Source: an uncultured Pseudoteredinibacter sp. (GTDB lineage: Bacteria; Pseudomonadota; Gammaproteobacteria; Pseudomonadales; Cellvibrionaceae). From it: a DNA stretch of 64,000 nt. A program made the position numbers and the translations under genes. The notes below the pieces were generated by a model, which saw only the letters and a program-made list of their open reading frames with translations, was not told where the DNA came from and ran no database searches. Positions 41,515 to 51,834 of this stretch are shown one piece after another (the first letter of the stretch is position 1; every line of letters begins with the position of its first letter). The stretch spans positions 620,001-684,000 of the forward strand of contig NZ_CANMYE010000001.1 in the NCBI RefSeq assembly GCF_947502065.1, read 5' to 3'.

Positions 41515-44500
41515 CTAGATAGGAAGTGCTGCTTCATTTTGGGCGTGGGGCAGCTTAGCTGTTTCTGAAGGTGCTTTGCTGTTTTTAAAGAACGGCAATG
41601 ATAGCAATGCACTCATAAAACTGATACCAAATAGTGCGCTAAACAACATCCCCCCGCAAATTACCGCTGCAAGCCCACGATAAATCTCCGCACTACTGGC
41701 GGGATTGATCATCAGAGGAAGCATGCCAAGAATGCTGGTACTGGCACTCAAATAGATAGCCTGTTTGCGCGCGAACACTGCACTTAAAATGGCTTCTCTT
41801 TGGGATTGTCCTTGAAGTGCAGCCTGCTGGTACTGGCTTACCAGTAAGATTGCGTTGTTAATGACCAGTCCCATTAGAATAACAAAGCCGATCATGGTAA
41901 TGATATCCAGATTCTGCGGCACAAATAAACTTAATAGCTTTAAATTCAACATGCCTCCTAATATCGCAAGTGGCATTGATAATAGAACGGCCAAGGCGAA
42001 TTTCCAGGAGCCAAGGGTCAGCTGCATCAGTACGGCTAATAGAGCGACAGCAATCAAGAATATTGCGACGAACTCCTGCAGGAAAGCGCCCAATTGATCA
42101 GCGCTACCGCGATAACTTAAGTGTAAGTGGGGGTGCTTTGCTTCCATATATTCTGCGACATCGCGCTGTAATTGTTCGCTAAATTTTCCCATTGGGGTGC
42201 CGTCTGGCGGGGTTACGCTAATAGAGCTTGCGACTTCACCGTTAACTCGAAAGATTGAATCGGGTACCGATTTGATCTTAACGTTGCTCAGCTGGCGCAG
42301 CGGAACTAGCCCGTGATGGCGAATATAAATTTCGGTGTCCAGTAGTTCATCCAGGTAGTCAGCTTGCTTCGATTTTAAATAAAGGGGCAGGGTAGCTGAA
42401 TTGATATAAAAATCACCTAAATACATACCGTCGCTTAATACTAATAGCCGTTGCTTAAGCTCCTCAGGGCTTAATCCTAAGTGGATGAGTTGATCTCGTT
42501 TAGCTGTGAATTCCACCTGTGTCGATCTGTTTATCAACGGGGTAGCTTCCTCTATTCTCGCCTTAGGGTGCTTGGCCTTTAGGTACTGAAGAAGACCCAA
42601 CCCTGCTTTTTGTAGCTGTGGTAAATCGGCACCTTTGATATCCAGCCAAGTGCTGCGATTATTAGGGAGTGCAAAACGCAATAGGCTTCCCTGTACGGTA
42701 AATACACTGGTGCCAACTAAATCAACAGTGACTCTGCTCTCTAACCATTCTTTTAATACGCTAAATTTCTGTTTGCCATTGGTATGAAAATACAGTTGAC
42801 AGCGATTTGGAAAGCAAAATAATCCATAAGTTCTTATACCCAAGTCTATGCTTTGTTGTAGTTCGCGCTCAATTCTATCCGCCAATAGCTTGGCGTACTC
42901 TTCTCTAACAGTGTCCTTTGATAGTGGCTCTTCAAAGCGAATAAAACTCGACATAATATTTTGCTTTGGATCAGGCAGGACATCGATCGCTGGGCGAATT
43001 TCTATGATAACGAATGTAGCTATTGGAATGCTGAGCAGGAGGAGGCAAATCGCCGCAGTTCGATTGTGTGCCCCAAGGGTAAGTAAGGTAGCAAGTTTTT
43101 TCTTAAAGGTATTTTTTGCTGGTGATTTTATCGTTGGGGGTTTGGAGGGTGCTTGTGCTAAGTCGGGTTCATTATTTAAGATCGGCTTGTTTGCTCTGGC
43201 TGAGGTTTTCCAATTTTTTGAGGGCATGAGGCGTTGATAAAGAATGGGTAGCACCCACAGTGCAAAGACCGCTGAAGCGGCTAGCGCAGCAGATATTGTA
43301 AAAGCCAAATCCTGAAAAAGCTTCCCTTCGATTGAACTCATAAATAGCATCGGCAAAAAAACGATAATACTGGATAGGGTTGATGAGAATAGTGCTGATC
43401 TTAGCTCTTTCAAAGTTTTCGCCAGGGAAAGCTTTTGTTGTTTTGATCGATTTAAGGCCTCAATGACGATAATGGCAGCATCCATGATCAAGCCTATCGA
43501 AAGAGCAATGCCGGCCAGTGAAATAACATTAAAACTGTAACCAGAGACAGACATCAGTAGGACGACTATTGATAGGCAAAAAGGAATGCTTAAGAATGTC
43601 AGGCCGACAGAAATGTGGTTTCTTAAAAAGTAATAGAGTACGGCACAAGCTAGCAACATCCCCAAAATTAAACTGCCATAAACTAATTGCAAAGCGTTTG
43701 TGATGGCGAGCGAGTCATCACGGCTGATGGCAAGCTCTATGCCCCGAGAATGTAATGGGCCGTTATTGAGTTCTGTTATTGTCTGTTTGATACGAGCGAT
43801 GGTGTTGAGCGCATTTATGCCGCTACTTGGCTGTACGAAAAAGTAGAATGAGGGTTTGCCTTCGAGTGCAAAGTAATCCCAGGGTGAGCTAAGCTCGGTT
43901 TGGATATTGGCGATATCGCCGAGCCGTATAATGTGCTGCTCGTTTGCTGTGATTGGCACCGTACTTAACTGAGCAAAAGAAAGCTGTCCTTTAAACTGAA
44001 GATCGTATTCGCGTGCGCCGAACGTCAGTTTGCCCCCAGATTGGTCGCTAAAGCCACGGAGTTTTTCGACAATTTCGGGTTGTTCTAATGAATTTTGTGA
44101 GAGCCGCTCTGGATCTAGCTCAATATTGATACGCCGCTCAACTGGAGTACCTACGACCGCACCTGAAACGCCTTTTATCTTGGCGAATGCAGGCTCAATG
44201 TATTGTTTATAGGCATCAATTAATGCGTTGGGATCGCTCTGAGATTTATTTTTGTGATAAACAAAAAAGCTCGCAAGAGTAGCGCCAGCACCATTGCTAT
44301 AATCCCGAATTAATGGTTTGGCTACTTGGCTTGGCCAGCTTGGAACTTGGTTGGAAGCGGACAGTACATTTATATAAGCTTGATTCATATCGGCCGCTGA
44401 TTGAAATGTCAGTGTGGTGGTGGCGTTGCCTGCTCTGATGTCGGAGCGCATCTCACTCATCTCGGCAATGCCCCTTAATTGTTGTTCTAGTGGCGCGATT

Positions 44501-44676
44501 AAGCTTTGTTCTATTTGTCTTGCTGTCTTTCCGGGCCAGCGGCTAAATAACTCTATCTGTGGCCGGGAAAGATCGGGCAGTAGACTGTTTGGCAGGCTAA
44601 AGGCTGCAACAATACCGCTAAGTATAATGAGCAGTGTGCAAGTTAATATCAGGCTGGCTCGCTTTTGATCATTCAT
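41515..44676 (-). CDS. RND-family efflux pump permease
   Basis: 1053 residues, full length for the AcrB/MexB and CusA superfamily. The architecture is two repeats of six membrane segments with two large periplasmic loops. It has an N-terminal helix ILTCTLLIILSGIVAAFSL and the mid-protein region GIALSIGLIMDAAIIVIEALNR, whose DAA contains the Asp of the proton relay. LFMSSIEGKLFQDLAFTISAAL and, in the second half, GFVILMGLVINNAILLVSQYQ follow. The start overlaps the stop of the adaptor gene by four bases (ATGA). No outer-membrane channel gene is adjacent. The substrate is unknown. Confidence 0.92.
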   Translation of the reverse strand: MNDQKRASLILTCTLLIILSGIVAAFSLPNSLLPDLSRPQIELFSRWPGKTARQIEQSLIAPLEQQLRGIAEMSEMRSDIRAGNATTTLTFQSAADMNQAYINVLSASNQVPSWPSQVAKPLIRDYSNGAGATLASFFVYHKNKSQSDPNALIDAYKQYIEPAFAKIKGVSGAVVGTPVERRINIELDPERLSQNSLEQPEIVEKLRGFSDQSGGKLTFGAREYDLQFKGQLSFAQLSTVPITANEQHIIRLGDIANIQTELSSPWDYFALEGKPSFYFFVQPSSGINALNTIARIKQTITELNNGPLHSRGIELAISRDDSLAITNALQLVYGSLILGMLLACAVLYYFLRNHISVGLTFLSIPFCLSIVVLLMSVSGYSFNVISLAGIALSIGLIMDAAIIVIEALNRSKQQKLSLAKTLKELRSALFSSTLSSIIVFLPMLFMSSIEGKLFQDLAFTISAALAASAVFALWVLPILYQRLMPSKNWKTSARANKPILNNEPDLAQAPSKPPTIKSPAKNTFKKKLATLLTLGAHNRTAAICLLLLSIPIATFVIIEIRPAIDVLPDPKQNIMSSFIRFEEPLSKDTVREEYAKLLADRIERELQQSIDLGIRTYGLFCFPNRCQLYFHTNGKQKFSVLKEWLESRVTVDLVGTSVFTVQGSLLRFALPNNRSTWLDIKGADLPQLQKAGLGLLQYLKAKHPKARIEEATPLINRSTQVEFTAKRDQLIHLGLSPEELKQRLLVLSDGMYLGDFYINSATLPLYLKSKQADYLDELLDTEIYIRHHGLVPLRQLSNVKIKSVPDSIFRVNGEVASSISVTPPDGTPMGKFSEQLQRDVAEYMEAKHPHLHLSYRGSADQLGAFLQEFVAIFLIAVALLAVLMQLTLGSWKFALAVLLSMPLAILGGMLNLKLLSLFVPQNLDIITMIGFVILMGLVINNAILLVSQYQQAALQGQSQREAILSAVFARKQAIYLSASTSILGMLPLMINPASSAEIYRGLAAVICGGMLFSALFGISFMSALLSLPFFKNSKAPSETAKLPHAQNEAALPI

Positions 44677-45854
44677 GTTGGCTCTCCTGCCACAAAGACA
44701 AGCTGCTTTTCCTTTAGCTCGCGCTGTCCTCTGGTAATCACTTTATCTCCCGCTCGTAAGGGTGATCGAATAATAAAGTGATTCTTACTGGTCGATACGA
44801 TATGAGGATAGATTTTGCTAACGCTGTTATCGTCTTTTAGCTGCCATAGTTCATAGCTATTGCCTGATAGACTTATTGCATCATAGGGCACTCGGCTGAT
44901 GTCAGCGTGTTGCTGCTGAACTTTCACTTTAACCCGCTGACCAATTAATAATCTGGGGTGCTGCGGATTTTGCAGCTCTAGGTAAATGTCTAAGCTTTGC
45001 GTATCTTTGTCGGCTTTGTGGCTAAGCGCACGCAAGCTTAGAAGCTTACTACTCTCTTCATTTGGGCCTACTGTATAGCCGGATTCATAGCTCACAGAAA
45101 ACTGTAGATCTGCGGCACTAAAGCTTGAAGATTGGGCCTGTGTGTAATGAAAGCTCTGTCGCCCAAGCAGCTTAAGCTCTTTGGCAATATCAAGGGGGAG
45201 CTTGCATTCCAGCTGTTTGTATTCAAGTGGCAATAGTTGGAATAGGCTTTGCCCTGTGCTCAATTGCTGACCAGGCTCAGCGTCCACCCTTAAAACCTGG
45301 GCCCTAAATGGCGCACGATGCTCTAAACTTTCTATTCTTCTTTCTAAGGTTCGTGTTTTGTTGTTTAGACTCTCAAGTTGCAGTTTTGCTCGGGTTTGGA
45401 TTAGTGCAGCTTCGCTCAGTTGCGCTTTGCTGATCATGTCTTTTTGGCTCAGCACGGCTAACCGCTGATACTCACCGCGGGCGTGAGCTAATTCAGCTTG
45501 AGCCAGTTGTTCATCTATTTTTAACTGTTTAAGGTCTTGCCTAAGGTAAAAGTCGTCCTGTAGCGCGACCAGCTCGCCGGCCTTAACTTGAGCCCCGATG
45601 GGTAATATTGTTAAGAGTTCTGAGCTGCTTTGGCTATTGCTTTGAAAAAGTTGAGGGGTGCTGACAACGCAGTAAAGTGTTTTGCTAAGACCTGCTGGCC
45701 ACGCCTCCACCTTGGCCGTTTGGACTACGGGTTTATCGAGGCTTTGGGCGTTTGTGAAGTTTGCTATGGTGGATACGCCCAATAGACAAAAAGTGAGTAC
45801 TTTACTCAGTTGTTGTTTATTGGCTAGATAGTGAATAAATCGTTGCTGCTTCAT
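44673..45854 (-). CDS. RND efflux pump periplasmic adaptor (HlyD/MFP family)
   Basis: 393 residues from the ATG complementary to 45852-45854, preceded on its strand by AGGAAAAGG. It has a signal-peptide-like N terminus (VLTFCLLGVSTIANFTNAQS). A split lipoyl domain follows (ILPIGAQVKAGELVALQD and, after the hairpin, RAPFRAQVLRVDAEPGQQL), with a coiled-coil hairpin about 100-180 (KIDEQLAQAELAHARGEYQR). A beta-barrel and membrane-proximal domain ends the protein. No lipobox Cys is seen. It links the permease to an unlinked outer-membrane channel. It is co-transcribed with the permease and divergent from the CadC-like regulator. Confidence 0.88.
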   Translation of the reverse strand: MKQQRFIHYLANKQQLSKVLTFCLLGVSTIANFTNAQSLDKPVVQTAKVEAWPAGLSKTLYCVVSTPQLFQSNSQSSSELLTILPIGAQVKAGELVALQDDFYLRQDLKQLKIDEQLAQAELAHARGEYQRLAVLSQKDMISKAQLSEAALIQTRAKLQLESLNNKTRTLERRIESLEHRAPFRAQVLRVDAEPGQQLSTGQSLFQLLPLEYKQLECKLPLDIAKELKLLGRQSFHYTQAQSSSFSAADLQFSVSYESGYTVGPNEESSKLLSLRALSHKADKDTQSLDIYLELQNPQHPRLLIGQRVKVKVQQQHADISRVPYDAISLSGNSYELWQLKDDNSVSKIYPHIVSTSKNHFIIRSPLRAGDKVITRGQRELKEKQLVFVAGEPT

Positions 45855-46017
45855 TACCTTTTCCTGTGTACCGGGTTCTTTAGTGATCGCCACCATTGGC
45901 GAAGAGGCCGACTAAAGCAGTTCTATTGACGGCACGCTAATGAGTTTTTAGGATCTTCTGTTACCGTGGTGTAAAATATCTGATCACAAATAGTCACAGC
46001 TGTAAGTTATTGAATTA

Positions 46018-48144
46018 ATGGAAAATTCTAAATCTTTGAATCAAGATGTTGAGATCCTAGAAATAGCCGACTGGAGTTTTAATCCAGGTCGCTGTGAGCT
46101 TCAACGCGGTGAAACGCTGCTTAAATTGGAGCCTTTACTGTGTGATTTTTTGCTGTACCTAGCTCAGAGACCGGGGGAGCTGGCCTCTCGCGAAGAATTA
46201 CTTGAACATGTCTGGCGGGGGCGTGTGGTGTCTGATGATTCCTTGCGCCGGGCGGTCAAAAAGCTGCGTTTAGCGTTGGGAGATGACGCTAAAAATCCTA
46301 TCTATATCAAAACCAAGCCTTTACAGGGCTATGTTTTAGTTGCTCCGGTTCGTGCAATTCGTCCTCGCCTAAACAAGACGCTGCTAAATCACAGGCCTAT
46401 GCTTGCGGTCATGTTATTGCTATTTCTAGCGGTCCTAATGACTCTTGGCGTAGGCCTTTTCAAGCAAAAACCGACTGATTCCATAGAGCTTTCTTCAAGT
46501 CCCAATACGGAGCGGCTTACGTCTTTATCTGGCGCAGAGGCCGATGGTAGTTTTCACGAGGCGAGCCAGCGGCTTTTGTTTTCTTATCGAGCTCAGGATG
46601 ATGAAAGAAGTCAGCTTTATGTTAAGGACTTAGGAAATGCCTTGCTTACAAAGATAAGTCATGGAGATGGTGATTTTTATCATGGCTTGTTCTCACCAGA
46701 TGGACAAAAAATAGCCTATAACCATAAGGCAGAAGAAGCTGGGCCCTCCGCAATCTATATAGCCGATTTTGATCCCGATCGAGGTTTGGTTACGCCCAAA
46801 CGGGCTTCTTTAGGAGATCATGCTCGCCGTTTGATCAGTTGGTCGGCTGATGGGGCGGCGGTATATTTTTTACATGAAGCGAGCTATTCAGAGCCTTGGG
46901 AGATTTTTCGCTATCACATTGAGACCGAAGAGATTGAGCAGATTACCTATTCAGCTAAGCAAGGCTATGGTGCATTCTATGCAAAAGAATCACCCGATGG
47001 GCATTATTTAGCCATTCTCAAAAACGTCGTAGGTCGTCGTTACGCAATGACAATTATGGATTTGCAAAACAATAGTCTGGTGGTAGAAAGAAATTTAAGT
47101 TTCTTTGGAAACAAAGTCTTATGGTTATCAAAGTCCAGTGCCATTGATTCAGATGATGGTAGTCGGGCGGGTCTGATCATTGGCAGCTTTAAAGGTGAGC
47201 TGAGTTATTACAGTATCGCAAGTGATAGAATCTGGCCTCAGGGTGGGACCTTACCAGGGCTAAATGATGCTTTTTATGATTGCGGTCCTAGCTGCTTTTA
47301 TATGCGGCAACATGGTATGAATTATACCGATGTAAAAGAGATCGCCAATCCATTTGTTGTCACTAGCAATAAGGCAATGTTGCTGCTCGAATCCGAAAAG
47401 GCTGAATTTCACCCCATGTACAGCCGTGATGGGACCTCTATCTTCTATACGCAAAAAGATGAAAAGACGGCAGCTATTGTGCAGCATAATCTTAGGGGTA
47501 ATGCCGATGTCTTATTGGAGTTTAACCCTCGTGAAGTCGTTCGCGAAATGGTGCAAAGTCCGGATCAACGATGGTTGCTTGGTAGGCTGGAGGATCGTTT
47601 ATTTATTCTCGACTTGACGAGCCTGGATTTCAAATACATCAGTAGTGAGCTGGAAAAAGTAGGACCGCCTTCTTGGAGTCGGGATTCTAAAAAAGTCTTT
47701 TACGCCCGTATAAATGGCGATAATAGTGATCTTTACAGTTACGATATTGCAAGCGAAGAGACTCGCTATCTGGAGGCTGGGCTAAGTTATCTAAGGCAGC
47801 TAAAGGATGGCCGCGATTTTCTGATTGATCATGAGTTAAAACTGTACCAGCGTGATGAGCACGGCGAGCGACAATTTATTCATAATTTCACCTATCTCAG
47901 TGGCAGCACCTGGCAGGTTCAGGGTGACTATGTGTATTTTAGCGAACCGGTTTATGGACACAGCTACTTAGTACAGTATGATTTAAAAACTAAACAAAAG
48001 CGCAAGCAGCTACTTTCCAAAAGTACGGATTACTGGGAGTTTCATTTACATCCGGATGGCGATCGCCTGCTGAAAACCCGTTTTCAAACCGCTGATAGTG
48101 ATTTGCTGAAAGTGCAATGGCCTAGCTCTTCCAATAGACCTTAG
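46018..48144 (+). CDS. CadC/ToxR-like membrane regulator with periplasmic beta-propeller
   Basis: 708 residues. An N-terminal OmpR-type winged helix (about 15-112: LLKLEPLLCDFLLYLAQRPGE, then SREELLEHVWRGRVVSDDSL and KPLQGYVL) is cytoplasmic. One membrane segment follows (about 127-148, MLAVMLLLFLAVLMTLGVGLF). The rest (about 165-700) is a TolB/PD40-like propeller, with repeats such as HGLFSPDGQKIAYNH, ISWSADGAAVYFLH, AKESPDGHYLAILK and PSWSRDSKKVFYAR. It resembles CadC-type one-component sensors that bind DNA from the membrane. It is divergent from the RND operon across 163 bases, which makes that operon the natural target. Confidence 0.87.
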   Translation: MENSKSLNQDVEILEIADWSFNPGRCELQRGETLLKLEPLLCDFLLYLAQRPGELASREELLEHVWRGRVVSDDSLRRAVKKLRLALGDDAKNPIYIKTKPLQGYVLVAPVRAIRPRLNKTLLNHRPMLAVMLLLFLAVLMTLGVGLFKQKPTDSIELSSSPNTERLTSLSGAEADGSFHEASQRLLFSYRAQDDERSQLYVKDLGNALLTKISHGDGDFYHGLFSPDGQKIAYNHKAEEAGPSAIYIADFDPDRGLVTPKRASLGDHARRLISWSADGAAVYFLHEASYSEPWEIFRYHIETEEIEQITYSAKQGYGAFYAKESPDGHYLAILKNVVGRRYAMTIMDLQNNSLVVERNLSFFGNKVLWLSKSSAIDSDDGSRAGLIIGSFKGELSYYSIASDRIWPQGGTLPGLNDAFYDCGPSCFYMRQHGMNYTDVKEIANPFVVTSNKAMLLLESEKAEFHPMYSRDGTSIFYTQKDEKTAAIVQHNLRGNADVLLEFNPREVVREMVQSPDQRWLLGRLEDRLFILDLTSLDFKYISSELEKVGPPSWSRDSKKVFYARINGDNSDLYSYDIASEETRYLEAGLSYLRQLKDGRDFLIDHELKLYQRDEHGERQFIHNFTYLSGSTWQVQGDYVYFSEPVYGHSYLVQYDLKTKQKRKQLLSKSTDYWEFHLHPDGDRLLKTRFQTADSDLLKVQWPSSSNRP

Positions 48145-48552
48145 CTCTTGAGAGGGCACTACTCATTAAGTGCTCGGCTTAGGGTTTTCTTTGGCATATA
48201 AAATGGCTTGCTAGATGTTTGGCTGTATGGGAGTGGTGGTGTGGCTCATGGAATTAAAGCTCCACTGGTGGTAGCAAGAGTGGCCTTTTCCATCATCGAG
48301 AAAACATAATTGATTTGCATCTCCCTTGCAATTGACTAACCCCGCTTCCCCCGCTCGGCAATGGTTGCTCTTTAAACTGTTTGCCTATCAATAGTTGCTG
48401 ATATAGGTGTTTGTACAAAAATTCACTTATGTTTCTGAAATGCCTGTCATTTAAAAGAACGAATACTTGACCGCCCGGGATTGGCATTAGGAAAAGTACA
48501 AATCTTTATTACACTTAAAGGTATTCTCTTCCAGAGCAAGCCTTTAGATATC
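48145..48552. other. Intergenic region before the large kinase gene
   Basis: About 400 bases without a supported gene. A reverse frame of 64 codons here has no ribosome-binding sequence or family match. The kinase frame can be extended 24 codons upstream from 48553 to 48481, but that extension would precede the signal peptide. No clear terminator for the upstream regulator gene was seen. Confidence 0.5.
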
Positions 48553-51500
48553 ATGCGACTCAATTATATTTGGTATTCGCTACTAATAACCATTTTTACT
48601 TCAATATCTGCAAGGTCAGAGGTGGCCAGTATTTTCGATCTTGGGCAGCCGAATTTCCTAAAGGTTGATACAGATGCTCGATCAATTGGCATCAATAAAA
48701 TAACTCAGTCTACAAGCGGCCTTATTTGGATAGCGAGTATGCATGGCCTATTTACTTATGATGGTTATAGCTATTTGCCAGCACGTCACCAAGATAACGA
48801 AGGAAGCTCTCTAAATAGTGTGGAGTATACATCAATTGAAACAGGGAGTGAGGGCGTAATATGGGCGGGTACTAAAGGCTATGGTTTGTATCGGTTGGAC
48901 GAAAAAAGTAGAAAGTTTAGAAGATTTAACCATCAGCCAGCAGACGATAGAAGTTTGGACTCCGATTACATTAAATCGATTCAAGTTGATGAACAAGGTG
49001 GCGTTTGGGTAATTACCAATGTGGGGGTGAATTTTGTGGATCCCATGAGTCATGAGGTAGAGCGCTACCCAATAATCGGGGGAGTTTCAGGGGCTCTTGA
49101 GGATGGTGTTTTAGATGATAACAGTCACCTCGTTATCGCGGATCTTGATGGTGTTTATAGGCTTAAGTTAGTTGGTAAAACATTTGAAGTTATTACGAAG
49201 GTAATTTCTAAAGACTATAAGGTCAACAGGCTCTATATCGATGATGTAAAGCGCCTATGGATAGGTGGTGCCTTTTCGAGTTTGAAGATTGTAAGTCCAG
49301 ATGGAATTGTAAGCGATTGGCCTGATGTGGTTGATGTCCATGATGTTACGGCAGTAGGAAGTGATGAGCTGTGGGTGGCATCATACCGAAAAGGAGTTTA
49401 TGTTTTTGATGCCAGGGACGCTACCATTAAGAACAGGTATGTTGCCGATAAATTTCGTCCCGGTGCATTTAATAATGATAATCTGCTGAGTTTGTATGTT
49501 GATGAAAGTGGCCTGGTTTGGTTGGGGATGCGTGATGCAGAATTGTGGATTTCAACACCTTCAAGAGAGTTTACGCGATCGATTATTTATTCGCCTATCA
49601 ATAAGAAGCCTGAGTATAAAAGTGAGTGGTCAGGAGCAACAGAGACTAATGGTGGGAAGTTTTGGTTCTCTACATATACGGATGGAATTGATGTTTATGA
49701 TCCTAAAAAAGGGTTTGAACGCTCGATCAACACTAGCCCCGACAGTAAGCCTAGCCTGCCGACCAATAAAATAAGATGGCTTCATAGAAGTCGTGATGGT
49801 TACATCTGGATCGCCACACAGGATGCGGGTTTACTAAGGTATACGGATGCAGATGTAGGAGGCCGAAAAAGTAGCGATTTACTCGAATGCGACTTCAAAA
49901 CACCTTGGGATGGCATGATCTATAGGGTTTTACAAACTATGGACGGAGGACTATTGGCATTCTCAAGAACTCCTAATGCTGTCTTTCGGCTTTATAACGA
50001 TGCGCACTCTTGCTATATGGTAAAAATTGAAGGCGACGCTCCTGTAGAGTCTTCTTGGGTTACCGATGTGGATGAAAAAAAATCTATATTAACTCGTAAC
50101 GGAAACAATTTTTTATTAAAAGCTGGGAGCAAGCGCGCAAAGCAGCTCGATCTGGTTCTTGAGTCGAATGACAGTGAACAGAAGCCTGATTTTGTTGGGG
50201 GATACCGTACGCAATCTGGGCAACTGTACTTTTCCAGCAACAGTACAATTTACCAAATGACCCATCTTAGCGAGACAAGTCTCCATTTAAAAAAGGTTCA
50301 TTCTGATAATCGGGAAGTTTGGATTTTCGACGAAGATGAAATGGGTAATGAATGGGGTTACGGCGTGTATCGTTTGTCCGGCCAGAATAGTATTCAGCGT
50401 TTGGGGGTGGCCGATGGTGAGCTGGAAGGCTTAGGACAATCCATTGAATTTCTTCGCTCAAGCGATGGAATCCTGATTAATATGAGCAGATACGGCATTC
50501 AGCTTCATAAGACTAACAGCTTTAAATCGTGGCGATATCAGCCGCCTTTGGTATTAACGGATATCGAAGTTGATAGCATTAAACGTGACAGTGTTGCTGC
50601 CCCCCTTGTGCTATCTGAAAAAGAGAGTGATTTCAGTATTAGCTTTGCGGCTTTGGATTACTCCGGCTCTGCAGATATTCGTTACAAGTTCAAGCTTCAG
50701 GGTTACTCTAAAAACTGGAATGAGGTGAGTGCAGATGCCCGTGTGGCAAACTATATAGATGTGCCACCAGGGGATTACCAGTTTCGATTGCGCTCAACTA
50801 ACCGAGTAGGAGAATGGTCGGATTACGAGCTTTCATTGCCCGTTATCGTTATTCCAGCTTGGTATCAAAGTTTGTGGTTTAAATTTCTCATTTTTTTGAC
50901 GCTAGTGGCCTGTTTGTATGCCTTGTACCTCTGGCGCCTAAGCTACTATCGCCAAAAGAAGGTCGAGCTCGAAAATCTGGTGGCTGAAAGAACCGATGAT
51001 CTATTGGAAACGCGGGAAAAGCTGGCCGTCAATGAAAAACAGGCTGCGTTAGGTCGATTGGTTAGTGGTGTGGCTCATGAAGTGAATACGCCGTTGGGAG
51101 TGGCTAAAATGGCTTCTTCGGTGATTGAAAGTAGCGCTATTGATATCTTCAAGGAGCTTAGCAAAGACACGGTGAATGAAGTTTTTGTAAATCAGAGGTT
51201 TAAGAAGTTTGAGTCCAGCGCTGAATTATTAAACCGAAATTACGACCGCTTGTCTGGCTTGGTGGATAGCTTCAAGGATATATCAATAGATGAGTCCCAG
51301 TGGCAATTCTCTGAGTTTTGCTTACCTGAAAAAATAGCCACCGTGCAAGATATGTTTCAAGAGCGCCTGCAAGAGCGGGCTGTAGCGGTAGAGCTGGATG
51401 TTGCTGAAGATTTGCTTTTGTATAGTTGTTCTTCTTTGTTTAACAAATTATTAGAAGAGTTTTTTGAAAACGCCTTAGCGCATGCTTTTGAGGGTGAGGC

Positions 51501-51792
51501 GGCAGTCGCTAGGCATATAAATATATCGGCGTACTGGAGTGGCCAGCAAAAGGGGGGCGATCGGTTTTTCGTTCTAGAGTTTAGCGATAATGGTAGCGGC
51601 GTTGCTAAAGAGATGGCGCCGGTAATATTTGATCCGTTTACCGCGCACAGTCCTTCGAATATCGGCTTAGGTCTACATGTTTTACTTAACCTGGTGGCCA
51701 ATGTTATCGATGGTAGTTTGGAGTGTTTTAGCGAACCGGGTAAGGGGACGAGTTTTGTTCTTAAGTGCCCAGAAATCTCAGCCGACCTTTAG
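48553..51792 (+). CDS. Propeller-containing membrane histidine kinase (Reg_prop/Y_Y_Y type, no receiver)
   Basis: 1079 residues from the ATG at 48553, which begins the signal peptide MRLNYIWYSLLITIFTSI. The periplasmic part (about 25-675) has two-component-propeller repeats (SGLIWIASMHGLFTYDG, GGVWVITNVGVNFVDP, ESGLVWLGMRDAELWIS and DGYIWIATQDAGLLRYTD). A Y_Y_Y domain (about 690-770) follows, then a membrane helix near 777-797. The kinase core has an H-box with His842 in GVAHEVNTPLG, an N-box with Asn973 in FFENALAHAF, and DNGSG at 1012-1016, then GLGLHVLLNLV. There is no receiver or helix-turn-helix domain, unlike the Bacteroidetes hybrids, and no response regulator gene is adjacent. Confidence 0.9.
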   Translation: MRLNYIWYSLLITIFTSISARSEVASIFDLGQPNFLKVDTDARSIGINKITQSTSGLIWIASMHGLFTYDGYSYLPARHQDNEGSSLNSVEYTSIETGSEGVIWAGTKGYGLYRLDEKSRKFRRFNHQPADDRSLDSDYIKSIQVDEQGGVWVITNVGVNFVDPMSHEVERYPIIGGVSGALEDGVLDDNSHLVIADLDGVYRLKLVGKTFEVITKVISKDYKVNRLYIDDVKRLWIGGAFSSLKIVSPDGIVSDWPDVVDVHDVTAVGSDELWVASYRKGVYVFDARDATIKNRYVADKFRPGAFNNDNLLSLYVDESGLVWLGMRDAELWISTPSREFTRSIIYSPINKKPEYKSEWSGATETNGGKFWFSTYTDGIDVYDPKKGFERSINTSPDSKPSLPTNKIRWLHRSRDGYIWIATQDAGLLRYTDADVGGRKSSDLLECDFKTPWDGMIYRVLQTMDGGLLAFSRTPNAVFRLYNDAHSCYMVKIEGDAPVESSWVTDVDEKKSILTRNGNNFLLKAGSKRAKQLDLVLESNDSEQKPDFVGGYRTQSGQLYFSSNSTIYQMTHLSETSLHLKKVHSDNREVWIFDEDEMGNEWGYGVYRLSGQNSIQRLGVADGELEGLGQSIEFLRSSDGILINMSRYGIQLHKTNSFKSWRYQPPLVLTDIEVDSIKRDSVAAPLVLSEKESDFSISFAALDYSGSADIRYKFKLQGYSKNWNEVSADARVANYIDVPPGDYQFRLRSTNRVGEWSDYELSLPVIVIPAWYQSLWFKFLIFLTLVACLYALYLWRLSYYRQKKVELENLVAERTDDLLETREKLAVNEKQAALGRLVSGVAHEVNTPLGVAKMASSVIESSAIDIFKELSKDTVNEVFVNQRFKKFESSAELLNRNYDRLSGLVDSFKDISIDESQWQFSEFCLPEKIATVQDMFQERLQERAVAVELDVAEDLLLYSCSSLFNKLLEEFFENALAHAFEGEAAVARHINISAYWSGQQKGGDRFFVLEFSDNGSGVAKEMAPVIFDPFTAHSPSNIGLGLHVLLNLVANVIDGSLECFSEPGKGTSFVLKCPEISADL

Positions 51793-51834
51793 TGGTAAAC
51801 TTCTGGCAATAGTGGGAGCTTTGCCTGCTTTATT

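Noticed and set aside
42848..43237. Forward frame opposite the RND permease
   Set aside because: Antisense to a clear full-length RND permease and without family features.
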